From positions 1 to 64,000 of the forward strand of contig JAJRRA010000077.1 in the NCBI GenBank assembly GCA_024279945.1: a DNA stretch of 64,000 bases. The letters are read 5' to 3'. The stretch's first letter is position 1; every line of letters begins with the position of its first letter. Under the pieces are notes generated by a model. That model was not told the DNA's origin and searched no databases. It saw only the letters and a program-made list of their open reading frames with translations. The DNA is from Gammaproteobacteria bacterium (GTDB lineage Bacteria > Pseudomonadota > Gammaproteobacteria > Xanthomonadales > SZUA-36). Made by a program: the position numbers and the translations under genes. Of this stretch, positions 51,309-60,838 are shown one piece after another.

Positions 51309-51989
51309 ATGTCTAACGGAATCACATTATCCAGGCTCTTCGGGAAATCGCCGTTTGCGGCACTGCAGGCCCATATGATTGTTGTCTTGGAGTGTGCACG
51401 GGAGGTCAAACCTCTGATTGAGGCGCTGGCTCGGGGTGACGAAGCCAGGGTCATCAAGGCCAAGGACCATATTTTTGAGCGAGAGGCAGAAGCGGACCGG
51501 ATTAAAAATGAATTACGTCTACACCTGCCCAAGAGTCTGTTCATGCCGGTGGACCGCAGGGATCTGCTGGAGGTATTACACCTGCAGGACACCATTGCGA
51601 ATACCGCGCAGGATATTGCCGAACTGCTGATCGAGCGGAAAATGAGCATACCCGAGTTCATGCATGAACCGCTGATCGCATTGACTGGCCGCTGTATCGA
51701 CACCTGTGAGCACTCCGCCAGCGTCATTGCGGAGCTGGATGAATTGCTGGCTATGGGTTTCCGTGGCCGTGAAGTAGACAAGGTCGATACCATGCTCACG
51801 GAACTGAACGACATTGAGGACGAGACTGATGAACTGGGTGTTGCCCTGGCCAGAGCCCTGTTCGAGCATGAAGACGAGATGAAACCGGTTTCGGTGATGA
51901 TGTGGTACCGGCTGATCGAGTGGATTGGTGACCTCGCCGACTATGCAGAGAAAGTGGGTGACCGCCTGCGTCTCTTGATCGCCAAGTAA
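51309..51989 (+). CDS. PhoU-like / DUF47 phosphate transport regulator (TIGR00153 type)
   Basis: 226 residues, all helical. SPFAALQAHMIVVLECAREV, EREADRIKN-type metal-site residues (EREAEADRIKNELRLHLP), and the final DYAEKVGDRLRLLIAK match the DUF47 PhoU-like family. Such proteins accompany Pit-type transporters and modulate phosphate uptake. GGAGG lies 10 bases before ATG 51309. The pit gene follows after 10 bases, so these two form an operon. Confidence 0.92.
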   Translation: MSNGITLSRLFGKSPFAALQAHMIVVLECAREVKPLIEALARGDEARVIKAKDHIFEREAEADRIKNELRLHLPKSLFMPVDRRDLLEVLHLQDTIANTAQDIAELLIERKMSIPEFMHEPLIALTGRCIDTCEHSASVIAELDELLAMGFRGREVDKVDTMLTELNDIEDETDELGVALARALFEHEDEMKPVSVMMWYRLIEWIGDLADYAEKVGDRLRLLIAK

Positions 51990-51999
51990 GGGGTAACAG

Positions 52000-53265
52000 A
52001 TGGAAATCATTGCTCAATACGGAACTGTTTTCATGGTTCTGGCCATTATTTTTGGCCTCTACATGACCTGGGGCATCGGCGCTAATGATGTTGCCAATGC
52101 GATGGGTACGTCGGTAGGTTCCCGCGCTATTACAGTCAAACAGGCCATTCTGATCGCCGCTGTTTTTGAATTTGCCGGTGCTTTCATCGCTGGCGGAAAC
52201 GTCACGTCCACTATCCGCAAGGGGATTGTTGACCCCAGCGGTATTGCCGGTCAGCCGGAAATACTGGTTTTCGGTATGCTTGCTGCGTTGCTGGCAGCAG
52301 GTATATGGCTGATGATCGCATCTTCCCGTGGCTGGCCTGTTTCCACCACACATTCGATTGTAGGAGCGCTGATCGGCTTCGCCATTGCGGGCATTGGTCC
52401 GGATGCGGTGCACTGGGACAAGATCGGGTTCATTCTCGCCAGTTGGGTCATTTCACCGGCGCTGGGCGGTTTTCTCGCCTACATGCTGATGATGAGTATC
52501 CGGAAGTTTATCCTGAATACGGATTCACCCTTTGAAAGCGCTCAAAAATGGGGACCCTTTTACGTGTTCCTGCTCGGTTTCATTATTTCTCTGGTCACCC
52601 TGTTCAAGGGTCTGAAGCATCTCAATGTGGAATTGTCCGTGCCCGTGAGTTTCCTGGTCGCGCTGTGTTTTGGGCTGCTCATAGCCTTCATCGGCTGGTT
52701 GCTGATCCGTAAAATAGAGATAGACCCGGAAGCGGATCGCGACTATCACTTTGCCAGTGTCGAGAAAATATTCGTGCCCATGATGATTTTCTCCGCTTGC
52801 TCCATGGCCTTCGCCCATGGCTCCAATGATGTTGCCAACGGTATTGGTCCCCTGGCCGCAGTTGTCAGTGTGGTTAAGTCCGGTGGTGAAATAGCGCAGC
52901 AGTCCGCGCTGCCATTGTGGATTCTGATCCTGGGTGGAACCGGGATTGTTATTGGTCTTGCGACCATGGGATACCGGGTAATGGGGACCATCGGCACGCG
53001 CATCACACAGCTCACTCCAACCCGTGGGTTTTCTGCTGAGTTGGCCGCTGCTGCGACCGTTGTCCTTGCTTCAAGAACAGGGCTGCCGGTCTCCACCACC
53101 CATATTCTCGTAGGTGCAGTGATTGGGGTAGGCCTGGCCCGGGGCGTAGGCGCCATCGATTTGCGCGTCATTGGCGGTATTATCGTTTCCTGGGTGGTAA
53201 CTTTGCCCGCCGGTGGAATTCTTGCCGCCCTGATCTTCTTCATGCTCAAAGGAATGTTCGGCTAG
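52000..53265 (+). CDS. pit: Pit-family inorganic phosphate transporter
   Basis: 421 residues, about ten membrane helices with the duplicated signature GANDVANAMG (from residue 27) and GSNDVANGIGPLAAVV (about residue 270). WPVSTTHSIVGALIGFAIAG and LPVSTTHILVGAVIGVGLA are the paired STTH loops. It moves phosphate with protons, or metal-phosphate complexes. It is paired with the PhoU-like gene upstream. Confidence 0.93.
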   Translation: MEIIAQYGTVFMVLAIIFGLYMTWGIGANDVANAMGTSVGSRAITVKQAILIAAVFEFAGAFIAGGNVTSTIRKGIVDPSGIAGQPEILVFGMLAALLAAGIWLMIASSRGWPVSTTHSIVGALIGFAIAGIGPDAVHWDKIGFILASWVISPALGGFLAYMLMMSIRKFILNTDSPFESAQKWGPFYVFLLGFIISLVTLFKGLKHLNVELSVPVSFLVALCFGLLIAFIGWLLIRKIEIDPEADRDYHFASVEKIFVPMMIFSACSMAFAHGSNDVANGIGPLAAVVSVVKSGGEIAQQSALPLWILILGGTGIVIGLATMGYRVMGTIGTRITQLTPTRGFSAELAAAATVVLASRTGLPVSTTHILVGAVIGVGLARGVGAIDLRVIGGIIVSWVVTLPAGGILAALIFFMLKGMFG

Positions 53266-53391
53266 GAACGTGCTCCGTCTGTATTAGGAGTTTCCAAAGC
53301 TATGGTCATTCAGCATGAAACTGATAGACTACGCGGTTTTACGGACCACTTACCAGCCCGTTCGAGTTGGGGTTCCACTTGGGAGGATTTC

Positions 53392-55761
53392 ATGCGGCCA
53401 TCTCTGCTTTTTTCATTCACCTTCGTTTTACTGGCCTTTGCGACCTTTGGAATTGAAGCATCGGAACCCGCCGGTTCGGCATTGTCTGAACGCGAGACAG
53501 AAATGCAGGCAGAAATTGCCCGGCTCGAAACTCAGCTAGGCAACGCCAGGCAAACTATTTCAGGCCTGGAAACTGAACTGGAAACTGCTAAAACCGAGTT
53601 TGCGCGACTGCAGCAGGCGCCTGCTGTAACGGCAGCGAGTACAGCTTCTGCCGCCACCGTGGCTGAGAATGAAAATGGTGAGACAGCGCCGCTACAATCG
53701 CGGCCCCGTTTACCGGCCTCAATTACCAGCCTGACTGCCGAGAAACTGAACCTTGGGGGTGTCGAAGATGTATCACGCCTGGAGTTTCTTGCACCGGGGT
53801 TGCGTTACGGGCAAACCGGCAACAACGTCCGCTTGTCCATGCGGGGCTCCAGGACCAACAGCATTGGCCCTCAGGCTGATTCGGTTGTCGGGTATTACGA
53901 GGACGGAGTCTCAATTCCGACTTCGACAGCGCGGTTTGGTTCTTTGGTAGATGTTGAGCGAATTGACGTGTTGCGTGGACCACAGATAACGAATTTCGGT
54001 CAGCATGCCTATGCCGGCGCCATCAGTATTATCACCAATAAACCCAACTTTGATGGGTTTCACGGCTATGCCGAGGCTGAAAATGGCCTTCCGGATAAAA
54101 CACGCTGGAGAATGGCGCTCAATATTCCCATCAGTGATACCTTCGCTTTTCGGGCAGCCGGTGTTTCTGAGAGCCGTTCCGGCTGGATCAATAATTATGT
54201 TATCGAACCGGATTCAGATGACCTGAACGACCGGAAAGTACAATCGGTTCGCCTGAGCCTGCTATGGCAACCCAGTGATAATTTCAATATTCTTCTGTGG
54301 AGTCGCTACCAGGACGAAAACGGCACGGGCTCAGGCCCCTGGGGCTATCAACAGGTCGGTGCTTACGTTGATGGCGAACTTCAACCCGGTCACCAGTTTG
54401 CAGCGGACGGTTTTACACCGGATAGCGGCCCCTGGGATGTCTATCGGAATTTTATTTCTGCCGCCCAGTATGAACACTGGGTCAATACCATGGATATGAA
54501 CTGGGATATGGGTTTTGCCAGCCTTCAGTGGCTCAGCAACCTCTCGGCTTTTCATGGTTCTCAAACCTATGACAACGATTACAGCAACAAGGGTGAGTTC
54601 ACCAGCAGCGCATTCGCCGGCTGGGACATCAATGAGCTTAACTTATCCAGCGAGCTTCGTTTGTCATCCAATGGAACGGGGCCATTGAGTTGGCTGGCTG
54701 GATTCTACTGGTCCGATCGAACAACGGATTGGGGCTGGCTTCAGGCAGACAATGGCCTGATCACCCAACCGGATTGGGATGTGAAGGGAGACTATCTGGT
54801 CGATACTCTGGCCGTTTTCGGTCAGGTCAGTTATGAATTTGCTGATCGATTCACCGTCACTGGCGGTTTACGCTGGAATGAGGACAGCAAGACGCTGAAG
54901 ACGGGCGAAAAGGGTAGTTGGGACGATATCCTGTGGAAAGCGGCACTGCAATACGACATTAACGATAATGTGATGACCTACCTGTCAGCATCGACCGGTT
55001 ATCTTGCTGGCGGTATTAATTCCGCACCCGGCGTCAATCCACGCTGGAAACCGGAAAAACTGGCGGCTTATGAATTTGGCCTGAAAAGTGTACTGGCGGA
55101 TGGTGATTTGCAGTTAAACCTGGCTGTGTGGATTAACGATTTCAAAGATGCCCAGTCGCAGTCTTTCCTGGTGTTGCCTTTTCCGGGGTCACCCGAAGCC
55201 ACTGAATATACCGGAAATGGCGGGGCTATAGATGCCAAAGGCGTTGATCTGGAAATTCAGTGGTCGCCCACGCCGAAGTGGCAAATTGCAACAAATATTG
55301 CCTACATGGATGCCAAATTTGGAAATTATGTCGCAGCAAATCTTAATGGTCTGGGCGACATACCGGGGCATACCAATGGCGATGCCCTTTCGTTCAAGGG
55401 CTGGCGCCCGGCCTTGTCGCCGGAATGGGTCGTGGGCTTGCAGACTTCTTATACGTTCAACCTGAAAAACTGGGGAGCCCTGGTGCCTTACCTCCAGACC
55501 ACTTACGCCAGCGACTATTATGTTTCCGATCTTAACCTGGCCGGAGTCCGGCAGGGCTCACATACCCGGACCGATCTCCGCATTATCTGGCAGGCGCCGG
55601 GAGATTTCGACATCCAGTGCTATTATCTCAATGCAGAGTATGCGGAAACCATGAATTGGGCCAGGGTATACAATCCGGCGGCCCGGCCCGAGATCACGAC
55701 GCTGCAGGCTAATTGGAACAACCCAAATACCTACGGGATCATGTTTCACTACCAGTTTTGA
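53392..55761 (+). CDS. TonB-dependent receptor with N-terminal coiled coil
   Basis: About 789 residues from ATG 53392, which has GGGAGG at 5 bases; an upstream ATG at 53302 would spoil the signal peptide. After a signal peptide (LLFSFTFVLLAFATFGIEAS) comes a charged coiled-coil of about 48 residues (residues 28-75), then a low-complexity Ala/Thr-rich linker. Only then does a plug follow (LEFLAPGLRYGQTGNNVRLS, VVGYYEDGVSIPTS, VERIDVLRGPQITNFGQHAY). There is no TonB box of the EEVVVT type. The chain ends GIMFHYQF, an outer-membrane-type aromatic end. The coiled-coil may assemble receptors or contact a partner protein. It follows the pit gene by about 125 bases; it converges on murA. Confidence 0.88.
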   Translation: MRPSLLFSFTFVLLAFATFGIEASEPAGSALSERETEMQAEIARLETQLGNARQTISGLETELETAKTEFARLQQAPAVTAASTASAATVAENENGETAPLQSRPRLPASITSLTAEKLNLGGVEDVSRLEFLAPGLRYGQTGNNVRLSMRGSRTNSIGPQADSVVGYYEDGVSIPTSTARFGSLVDVERIDVLRGPQITNFGQHAYAGAISIITNKPNFDGFHGYAEAENGLPDKTRWRMALNIPISDTFAFRAAGVSESRSGWINNYVIEPDSDDLNDRKVQSVRLSLLWQPSDNFNILLWSRYQDENGTGSGPWGYQQVGAYVDGELQPGHQFAADGFTPDSGPWDVYRNFISAAQYEHWVNTMDMNWDMGFASLQWLSNLSAFHGSQTYDNDYSNKGEFTSSAFAGWDINELNLSSELRLSSNGTGPLSWLAGFYWSDRTTDWGWLQADNGLITQPDWDVKGDYLVDTLAVFGQVSYEFADRFTVTGGLRWNEDSKTLKTGEKGSWDDILWKAALQYDINDNVMTYLSASTGYLAGGINSAPGVNPRWKPEKLAAYEFGLKSVLADGDLQLNLAVWINDFKDAQSQSFLVLPFPGSPEATEYTGNGGAIDAKGVDLEIQWSPTPKWQIATNIAYMDAKFGNYVAANLNGLGDIPGHTNGDALSFKGWRPALSPEWVVGLQTSYTFNLKNWGALVPYLQTTYASDYYVSDLNLAGVRQGSHTRTDLRIIWQAPGDFDIQCYYLNAEYAETMNWARVYNPAARPEITTLQANWNNPNTYGIMFHYQF

Positions 55762-55798
55762 ACACGCGGTCCCAGAACGGGGATGTCCCGGTTATCGT

Positions 55799-57064
55799 TC
55801 ATATTGAACCCTCTGCATGGCGCTCAATTCTGGCGCCGAGTTGTTGCAACTTCTTCTCCAGATGGTCGTATCCACGATCCAGGTGATAGATTCGGTTTAC
55901 CACAGTCTCACCCGTGGCGGCAAGGCCCGCCAGTACCAGGCAAGCGCTGGCGCGAAGGTCTGTCGCCATAACCTGAGCCCCGCTGAGTTCTCCCCGGTTG
56001 CCATGAACGATGGCTACCTGGGATTTTTGGGTAATGTTAGCTCCCATTCGCAGCAATTCCTGCACATGCATGAACCGGTTTTCAAATATTTGCTCGGTGA
56101 TGACGGATGTTCCCCTGGCCTGGGTCATCAGGGCCATGAACTGGGCCTGCAGGTCGGTAGGGAAGCCGGGGTGCGGGGCGGTGTCTATGTCAACAGCGGC
56201 CCATTCATCGCAAGCTTTGACCCGCACCCAGTCCTGACCGGTTTCAAGGTCAAATCCGCTTTCACGCATTTTTGTGATCAGTGCCTGGATGTCAGCGGGA
56301 ACACAGTTTTCAACCCGGACGTCACCACCTGTGATTGCTCCGGAAATCAGCAAGGTCCCTGCTTCGATCCGGTCGGGTATGACCCGGTGTTCACAAGGGT
56401 GAAGTTCATCGACACCTTTGATACTGATCACGCTGCTGCCTTCTCCTTCGATCCGGGCGCCCATTTTCTTTAAACAATGGGCGAGATCGACAATCTCCGG
56501 TTCCATGGCTGCATTCTCAAGTACCGTTATTCCTCGCGCGAGTGTTGCAGCCATCATGATGTTCTCAGTGCCGCCAACCGTGACTTTTTCAAATACAATC
56601 TTGTCCCCCACCAATTTGCTGGCCTGAGCGATCACATAGCCATTTTCAATGTCGATTGTGGCGCCGAGTTGGCGCAAGGGTTCAATGTGCAGATTGATTG
56701 GTCGCGAGCCGATTGCGCAGCCTCCCGGCAGGCTCACTTTTGCTTTACCGTAACGGGCCAGCAAAGGACCCAGGCAGAGAATACTGGCGCGCATTTTTCG
56801 GACAATATCGTATGGGGCGACCAGACTGTCGGGTCGGTTTACAGAGACCTTGAATTGGTTTCCCGTCCTTTGAATTTTACAATTCAAGTGTCTGAGAAGC
56901 AGTTCTGTTGAGTCAATATCCTTCAGTCGCGGCACATTTCGATATATGTGTTCTCCTTCGGCCAGCAGTGAGGAAAACAGTAAAGGCAAGGCCGCATTTT
57001 TCGCGCCGCTGGTTGCTACCGTTCCGGCCAAAGCCCTTCCGCCATTGATGATAATTACGTCCAT
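55799..57064 (-). CDS. murA: UDP-N-acetylglucosamine 1-carboxyvinyltransferase
   Basis: 421 residues, first committed step of peptidoglycan synthesis: transfer of enolpyruvate from PEP to UDP-GlcNAc. The catalytic Cys116 lies in [19 protein letters not shown], and Lys22-Asn23 in [33 protein letters not shown] and [18 protein letters not shown] are canonical. The start at 57064 has a nearby AAGG. It is a standalone housekeeping gene here. Confidence 0.96.
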   Translation of the reverse strand: MDVIIINGGRALAGTVATSGAKNAALPLLFSSLLAEGEHIYRNVPRLKDIDSTELLLRHLNCKIQRTGNQFKVSVNRPDSLVAPYDIVRKMRASILCLGPLLARYGKAKVSLPGGCAIGSRPINLHIEPLRQLGATIDIENGYVIAQASKLVGDKIVFEKVTVGGTENIMMAATLARGITVLENAAMEPEIVDLAHCLKKMGARIEGEGSSVISIKGVDELHPCEHRVIPDRIEAGTLLISGAITGGDVRVENCVPADIQALITKMRESGFDLETGQDWVRVKACDEWAAVDIDTAPHPGFPTDLQAQFMALMTQARGTSVITEQIFENRFMHVQELLRMGANITQKSQVAIVHGNRGELSGAQVMATDLRASACLVLAGLAATGETVVNRIYHLDRGYDHLEKKLQQLGARIERHAEGSI

Positions 57065-57292
57065 TTTTTACCTTTGTGTCGTCTTCTGATCCAGACAGGT
57101 GGAAGTTTGAACGATGAATGAGGGCATGTATATGGCATTTTTCGGGTATTGCAGTGGATTCCGCTACCCTTCAGCTTCTTGTCTCCTGGCGGGTTTTTGA
57201 ACTTTTCTCCGGTACTTGTGGTCTTTCTGGTGTGCAGGCCCTGACTGGCGTCGTTTTTCGGCGACCTCCCCGGATGCCTGCCATACACATAA

Positions 57293-57646
57293 ATGCTGAA
57301 AAGATGTATTATTAAAGACGTGAAGCAAATATTCTTGGCCATATTGATCGTGATCGCAGCGCAGCCCTTGCAGGCTTCGTTCTGCGTGATGGGTATGGGT
57401 CAGGTCGCACAGCACGCGATGGATGCAGACCGTTCTGATGCAGACTGCTGTAGTCACGAGCAGCCAGTTTCTTCCGACTCATGTGATCCTCTGATGCATT
57501 GTGGCGCAGCACCTGCCGGTGTAGCGGTTTTGGACGCAGGCCTTGATTCTCGCTGGGTTCCGGTAAGCGGACACCTGCCGTCCTTTGACAGCCGGCCTTT
57601 GTCTCCAAGCTTCAATTCACCCCTGTACCGACCCCCCATCTCCTGA
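57293..57646 (+). CDS. small exported Cys/His-rich protein upstream of cusCBA
   Basis: 117 residues from ATG 57293, or about 108 from GTG 57320, which begins a cleaner signal peptide (KQIFLAILIVIAAQPLQA). The mature part has CCSHEQPVSSDSCDPLMHC and three further Met/His/Cys positions, which could bind metal. It is not a recognised family. Its place right before cusCBA suggests a periplasmic metal-binding accessory protein. It is not a CusF by sequence, and CusF domains are instead attached to CusB downstream. Confidence 0.55.
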   Translation: MLKRCIIKDVKQIFLAILIVIAAQPLQASFCVMGMGQVAQHAMDADRSDADCCSHEQPVSSDSCDPLMHCGAAPAGVAVLDAGLDSRWVPVSGHLPSFDSRPLSPSFNSPLYRPPIS

Positions 57647-57731
57647 ACTGGCCATTTTCCGGGGCTGATTTACTGTAACCCGGTTCCTGAGTTGTAAAAA
57701 ACTCAAAGCGTCATCTGACGTTCGATGGTTT

Positions 57732-59027
57732 TTGGAGATTGTGTTTATGTATTGTACGAATAAAATCGCCGGTCGCGGCCGTATTGTGGCTGTATGCATG
57801 GTATTTACCGGTATCGCAATAAGTTTGAATATCGAAGCTGCAGGATTAAGTCTCAGAGATGCTGAACGGCTTGCATTGCAGGACGACCCATCAGTTGAAT
57901 TGGTAAAGGCCAATCGATTGGCCCTTGAAGAACTGTCCGTTGCCGCTGAGCAACTTCCCGATCCCATGCTCAAAGCGGGTGTGGTATCGCTGCCGACAGA
58001 TACATTCAATTTGGGTCAGGAAGCGATGACTCAGGTTCAGCTTGGACTGATTCAGAAATTTCCCCGGGGTCATACCCGGGCCTTGAGCAGTCAGCAGATT
58101 CGGCAGCGTTCTGAAGGTTTGGATAAAACGGTCGTTGAACAGAAACTGAGGATCCTGCTGGATGTCAGGGAGCAGTTTCTGGAAACCATAAAGCAGCAGC
58201 AGTTGCTGGGAATCAACGCCGAGGCGATCAGCGTATTTTCTGAACTGGCCGAAGTGACCCAGGACTACTATGGGACCGGCAAAGTCAACCAGGATGACGT
58301 ATTCCAGGCTTCGGTGGAATTAGCGCAAGTCGAGGAGCGGGCCCAGAGAATCCTGCAGGAAGAAGAACGCGCACGGGCGCGACTTGCAACCTGGATTGGA
58401 GAAGCGGCTTATCGGGATCTTGAACCCGGTTGGCCTTCACTTGAAACTCCGTCGTCCGATGCAGAGATTCAGAAAAACCTGAAAAACCACCCCCGCATTC
58501 TTGCATTGAACAAGAACATCGCGGCTTCAGAGACCGGCGTGGAACTGGCCCGGCAAAAATACAAGCCCGAATTTTCAGTTGATGTGACCTATGGCGGTCG
58601 CGGTGGCACCAACCCGGACGGAAGTTCACGCCCTGACCTGTTTTCAGCCATGGTGGTAATGGACTTACCTCTATTTCATAAAAATCGCCAGGACCGCTAT
58701 ACCGCCGCCAGCATTGCGCAGTCTTCAGCCGCCATGTTCACGCGCGACGACATCTACCGGCGCATGCTGCGGGAAATCGACTCGAACACTTCAACCCTGG
58801 CCCGCCAGCAGGCACGTGTTACCTTGTTCGACACCATACTGGTACCCGAATCCCAGTCCAGTTCTATGGCTTCATTCGAGTCTTACCAGTCATCCGTGGG
58901 AGACCTCACAACACTTCTGCGCGCACAGATCACTGAGTTTGAGTTGCGCCTGGATCAGGCCCGTTTACAGGCCGAGCTACTTAAAACACAGGCACGTCTG
59001 TTGTACCTGGAAGGAGAATTAAAATGA
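57732..59027 (+). CDS. cusC: outer-membrane efflux protein, CusC/CzcC-type (TolC family)
   Basis: 431 residues. A signal peptide near residues 15-36 is followed by SLRDAERLALQDDPSVELVK, the start of the TolC fold, with two long helical segments. No lipobox cysteine is evident, unlike E. coli CusC. It would form the outer-membrane channel of the efflux complex. Its stop overlaps the start of the adaptor gene by 4 bases. Confidence 0.88.
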   Translation: MEIVFMYCTNKIAGRGRIVAVCMVFTGIAISLNIEAAGLSLRDAERLALQDDPSVELVKANRLALEELSVAAEQLPDPMLKAGVVSLPTDTFNLGQEAMTQVQLGLIQKFPRGHTRALSSQQIRQRSEGLDKTVVEQKLRILLDVREQFLETIKQQQLLGINAEAISVFSELAEVTQDYYGTGKVNQDDVFQASVELAQVEERAQRILQEEERARARLATWIGEAAYRDLEPGWPSLETPSSDAEIQKNLKNHPRILALNKNIAASETGVELARQKYKPEFSVDVTYGGRGGTNPDGSSRPDLFSAMVVMDLPLFHKNRQDRYTAASIAQSSAAMFTRDDIYRRMLREIDSNTSTLARQQARVTLFDTILVPESQSSSMASFESYQSSVGDLTTLLRAQITEFELRLDQARLQAELLKTQARLLYLEGELK

Positions 59028-60838
59028 GTAACAAAATCGTTACCGTCATATTGATCATTGTCGCACTGGCAGTCGGTGTTTACATCGGCCCGAAAATCAG
59101 CAGCTTTGCACCTGGCAGCACAAGCGAGGGTGATGGCGCCGGCGGCGAAAAAGAAATCCTCTACTGGGTTGCACCCATGGACCCCAATTACCGGCGTGAT
59201 GAGGGGGGCAAGTCACCCATGGGTATGGACATGGTGCCGGTGTACGCGGGTGATGAGCTTTCGACTGATCAGATCACGATCAGCCCCGCAGTAGAAAATA
59301 ACCTGGGTGTGCGGACCGCACCGGCCACTGTCAGGCCGCTGTGGCGCCGCATCTCGGCGACAGGTTATGTTGGCTACGATGAAAAACGAATCAGCCACAT
59401 CAACTTGAGGACACAGGGCTGGATTACCCGTCTGTTGGTTGATGCAGAGGGTGAGCGGGTAAAAAAAGATGACCTGCTGTTTGAGTTTTACTCGCCTGAG
59501 TTGGTCAATGCACAGAAGGAATACCTGCAAGCCAGAAAACGGAGTGACAGCAGGCTCAAATCAGGATCAGTAGAAAAACTGTTGGCTCTGGGTATGAACC
59601 GTGCCGGCATTGATGCCCTGGCGCGCAGAGGTAAAGCATCCGACAACATCCGGGTGGTCGCGCCACAGGATGGCATCATCACGGTGTTGAACATACGCGA
59701 AGGGATGTTTGTACAGCCAAATACAACCATCATGAGCCTGGCAGACCTGTCCAGTGTCTGGTTGCAGGCCGAGATATTTGAGTCACAGGCTGAATGGGTA
59801 GCTGCTGGACAGGCGGCTGAAGCCAGGCTGGACTATATGCCGGGAGAAGTCTTCACCGGCCAGGTGGATTATGTCTACCCTGTCCTCGATCCGAAGACCC
59901 GCACCTTGCGTGTACGCTTGCTGTTTGAAAATCCGGGTGAGCGGCTCAAGCCGAATATGTATGCCCGTGTTTCCATTTACGGAAAACTGCATCCAAATGC
60001 ACTCAGCATACCGCGTGAAGCACTGATCCGGGCGCCCGACAAGGATCGGGTTGTGGTTGCCCTGGGTGATGGAAAGTTCCGTGTTTTTGAGGTCATGACA
60101 GGCATGGAAAGCGGGGAATTCATTGAAATCCTGGCGGGGATTGAAGAAGGTGATGAAGTAGTCACTTCGGCACAATTCCTGTTGGACTCGGAAGCCAGTC
60201 TTGCGGGCAGCATTCAGCGGCTGGATTCTGCACCGATCAAACTGAATCAGCGCAGGGCCAAAACCGTCTTTGCCAGCGGCAAGGTTGAAGCTGTCGATGC
60301 CGCAAAGAACCGTGTTCGTATTTCACACGGCCCCATTGATGAACTGGGCTGGCCAGGTATGACCATGGAATTTGACACATTGCCGAATGTCGACTTGAGT
60401 TCTGTCCGTGAGGGGCAGGAAGTTCGCTTCCAGTTGGTCCAGGAACATGCCGGAGAGTATGCCATCGAGAGCATCGGTTTGAGCAGTGCCGATTCGGGCG
60501 AGTTGATTGAACAAACCGAACCCAGCCTTGAGCAACAAGCTACTGGGGATACCCCGGAATCTGCGAAGGAAGCAGTGGATATCAACGGCATGGCTGTGAT
60601 CAGGGGAATAGATGCATCGTCCCGGACTCTGAAACTGCAGCATGAGCCGATTGAAGCACTGGGATGGCCAGGCATGACGATGAATTTCAATGTGAGTGAA
60701 GACATCGATATGAGTACATTCGAGGTCGGCCAAAGCATTCATTTCATTATGCGGGAGCGTGCCGATGGCAGCTACGTGATTGAGAAAATCATGGTTCTGG
60801 AACAAGCTGCGGGCAGCGAGGCGCAAGACCATGATTGA
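59024..60838 (+). CDS. cusB: periplasmic adaptor, CusB type, with two C-terminal CusF domains
   Basis: 604 residues. After an N-terminal helix comes a metal-binding-domain variant without cysteines (YWVAPMDPNYRRDEGGKSPM, then GMDMVPVY), followed by the membrane-fusion-protein core. Two CusF-like beta-barrels follow at residues about 413-485 and 521-592. Each carries the copper-binding set His, Trp, Met, Met: His435/Trp443/Met446/Met448 and His540/Trp548/Met551/Met553 (both in LGWPGMTM). In E. coli CusF is a separate chaperone that hands Cu(I) or Ag(I) to CusB. The 4-base overlap with cusC and 8-base overlap with cusA show strong coupling. Confidence 0.93.
   Translation: MSNKIVTVILIIVALAVGVYIGPKISSFAPGSTSEGDGAGGEKEILYWVAPMDPNYRRDEGGKSPMGMDMVPVYAGDELSTDQITISPAVENNLGVRTAPATVRPLWRRISATGYVGYDEKRISHINLRTQGWITRLLVDAEGERVKKDDLLFEFYSPELVNAQKEYLQARKRSDSRLKSGSVEKLLALGMNRAGIDALARRGKASDNIRVVAPQDGIITVLNIREGMFVQPNTTIMSLADLSSVWLQAEIFESQAEWVAAGQAAEARLDYMPGEVFTGQVDYVYPVLDPKTRTLRVRLLFENPGERLKPNMYARVSIYGKLHPNALSIPREALIRAPDKDRVVVALGDGKFRVFEVMTGMESGEFIEILAGIEEGDEVVTSAQFLLDSEASLAGSIQRLDSAPIKLNQRRAKTVFASGKVEAVDAAKNRVRISHGPIDELGWPGMTMEFDTLPNVDLSSVREGQEVRFQLVQEHAGEYAIESIGLSSADSGELIEQTEPSLEQQATGDTPESAKEAVDINGMAVIRGIDASSRTLKLQHEPIEALGWPGMTMNFNVSEDIDMSTFEVGQSIHFIMRERADGSYVIEKIMVLEQAAGSEAQDHD

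Noticed and set aside
52365-52385. REP-like GTAGGAGCGCTGATCGGC inside pit
   Set aside because: It encodes the conserved VGALIG segment of the transporter and is a chance match.
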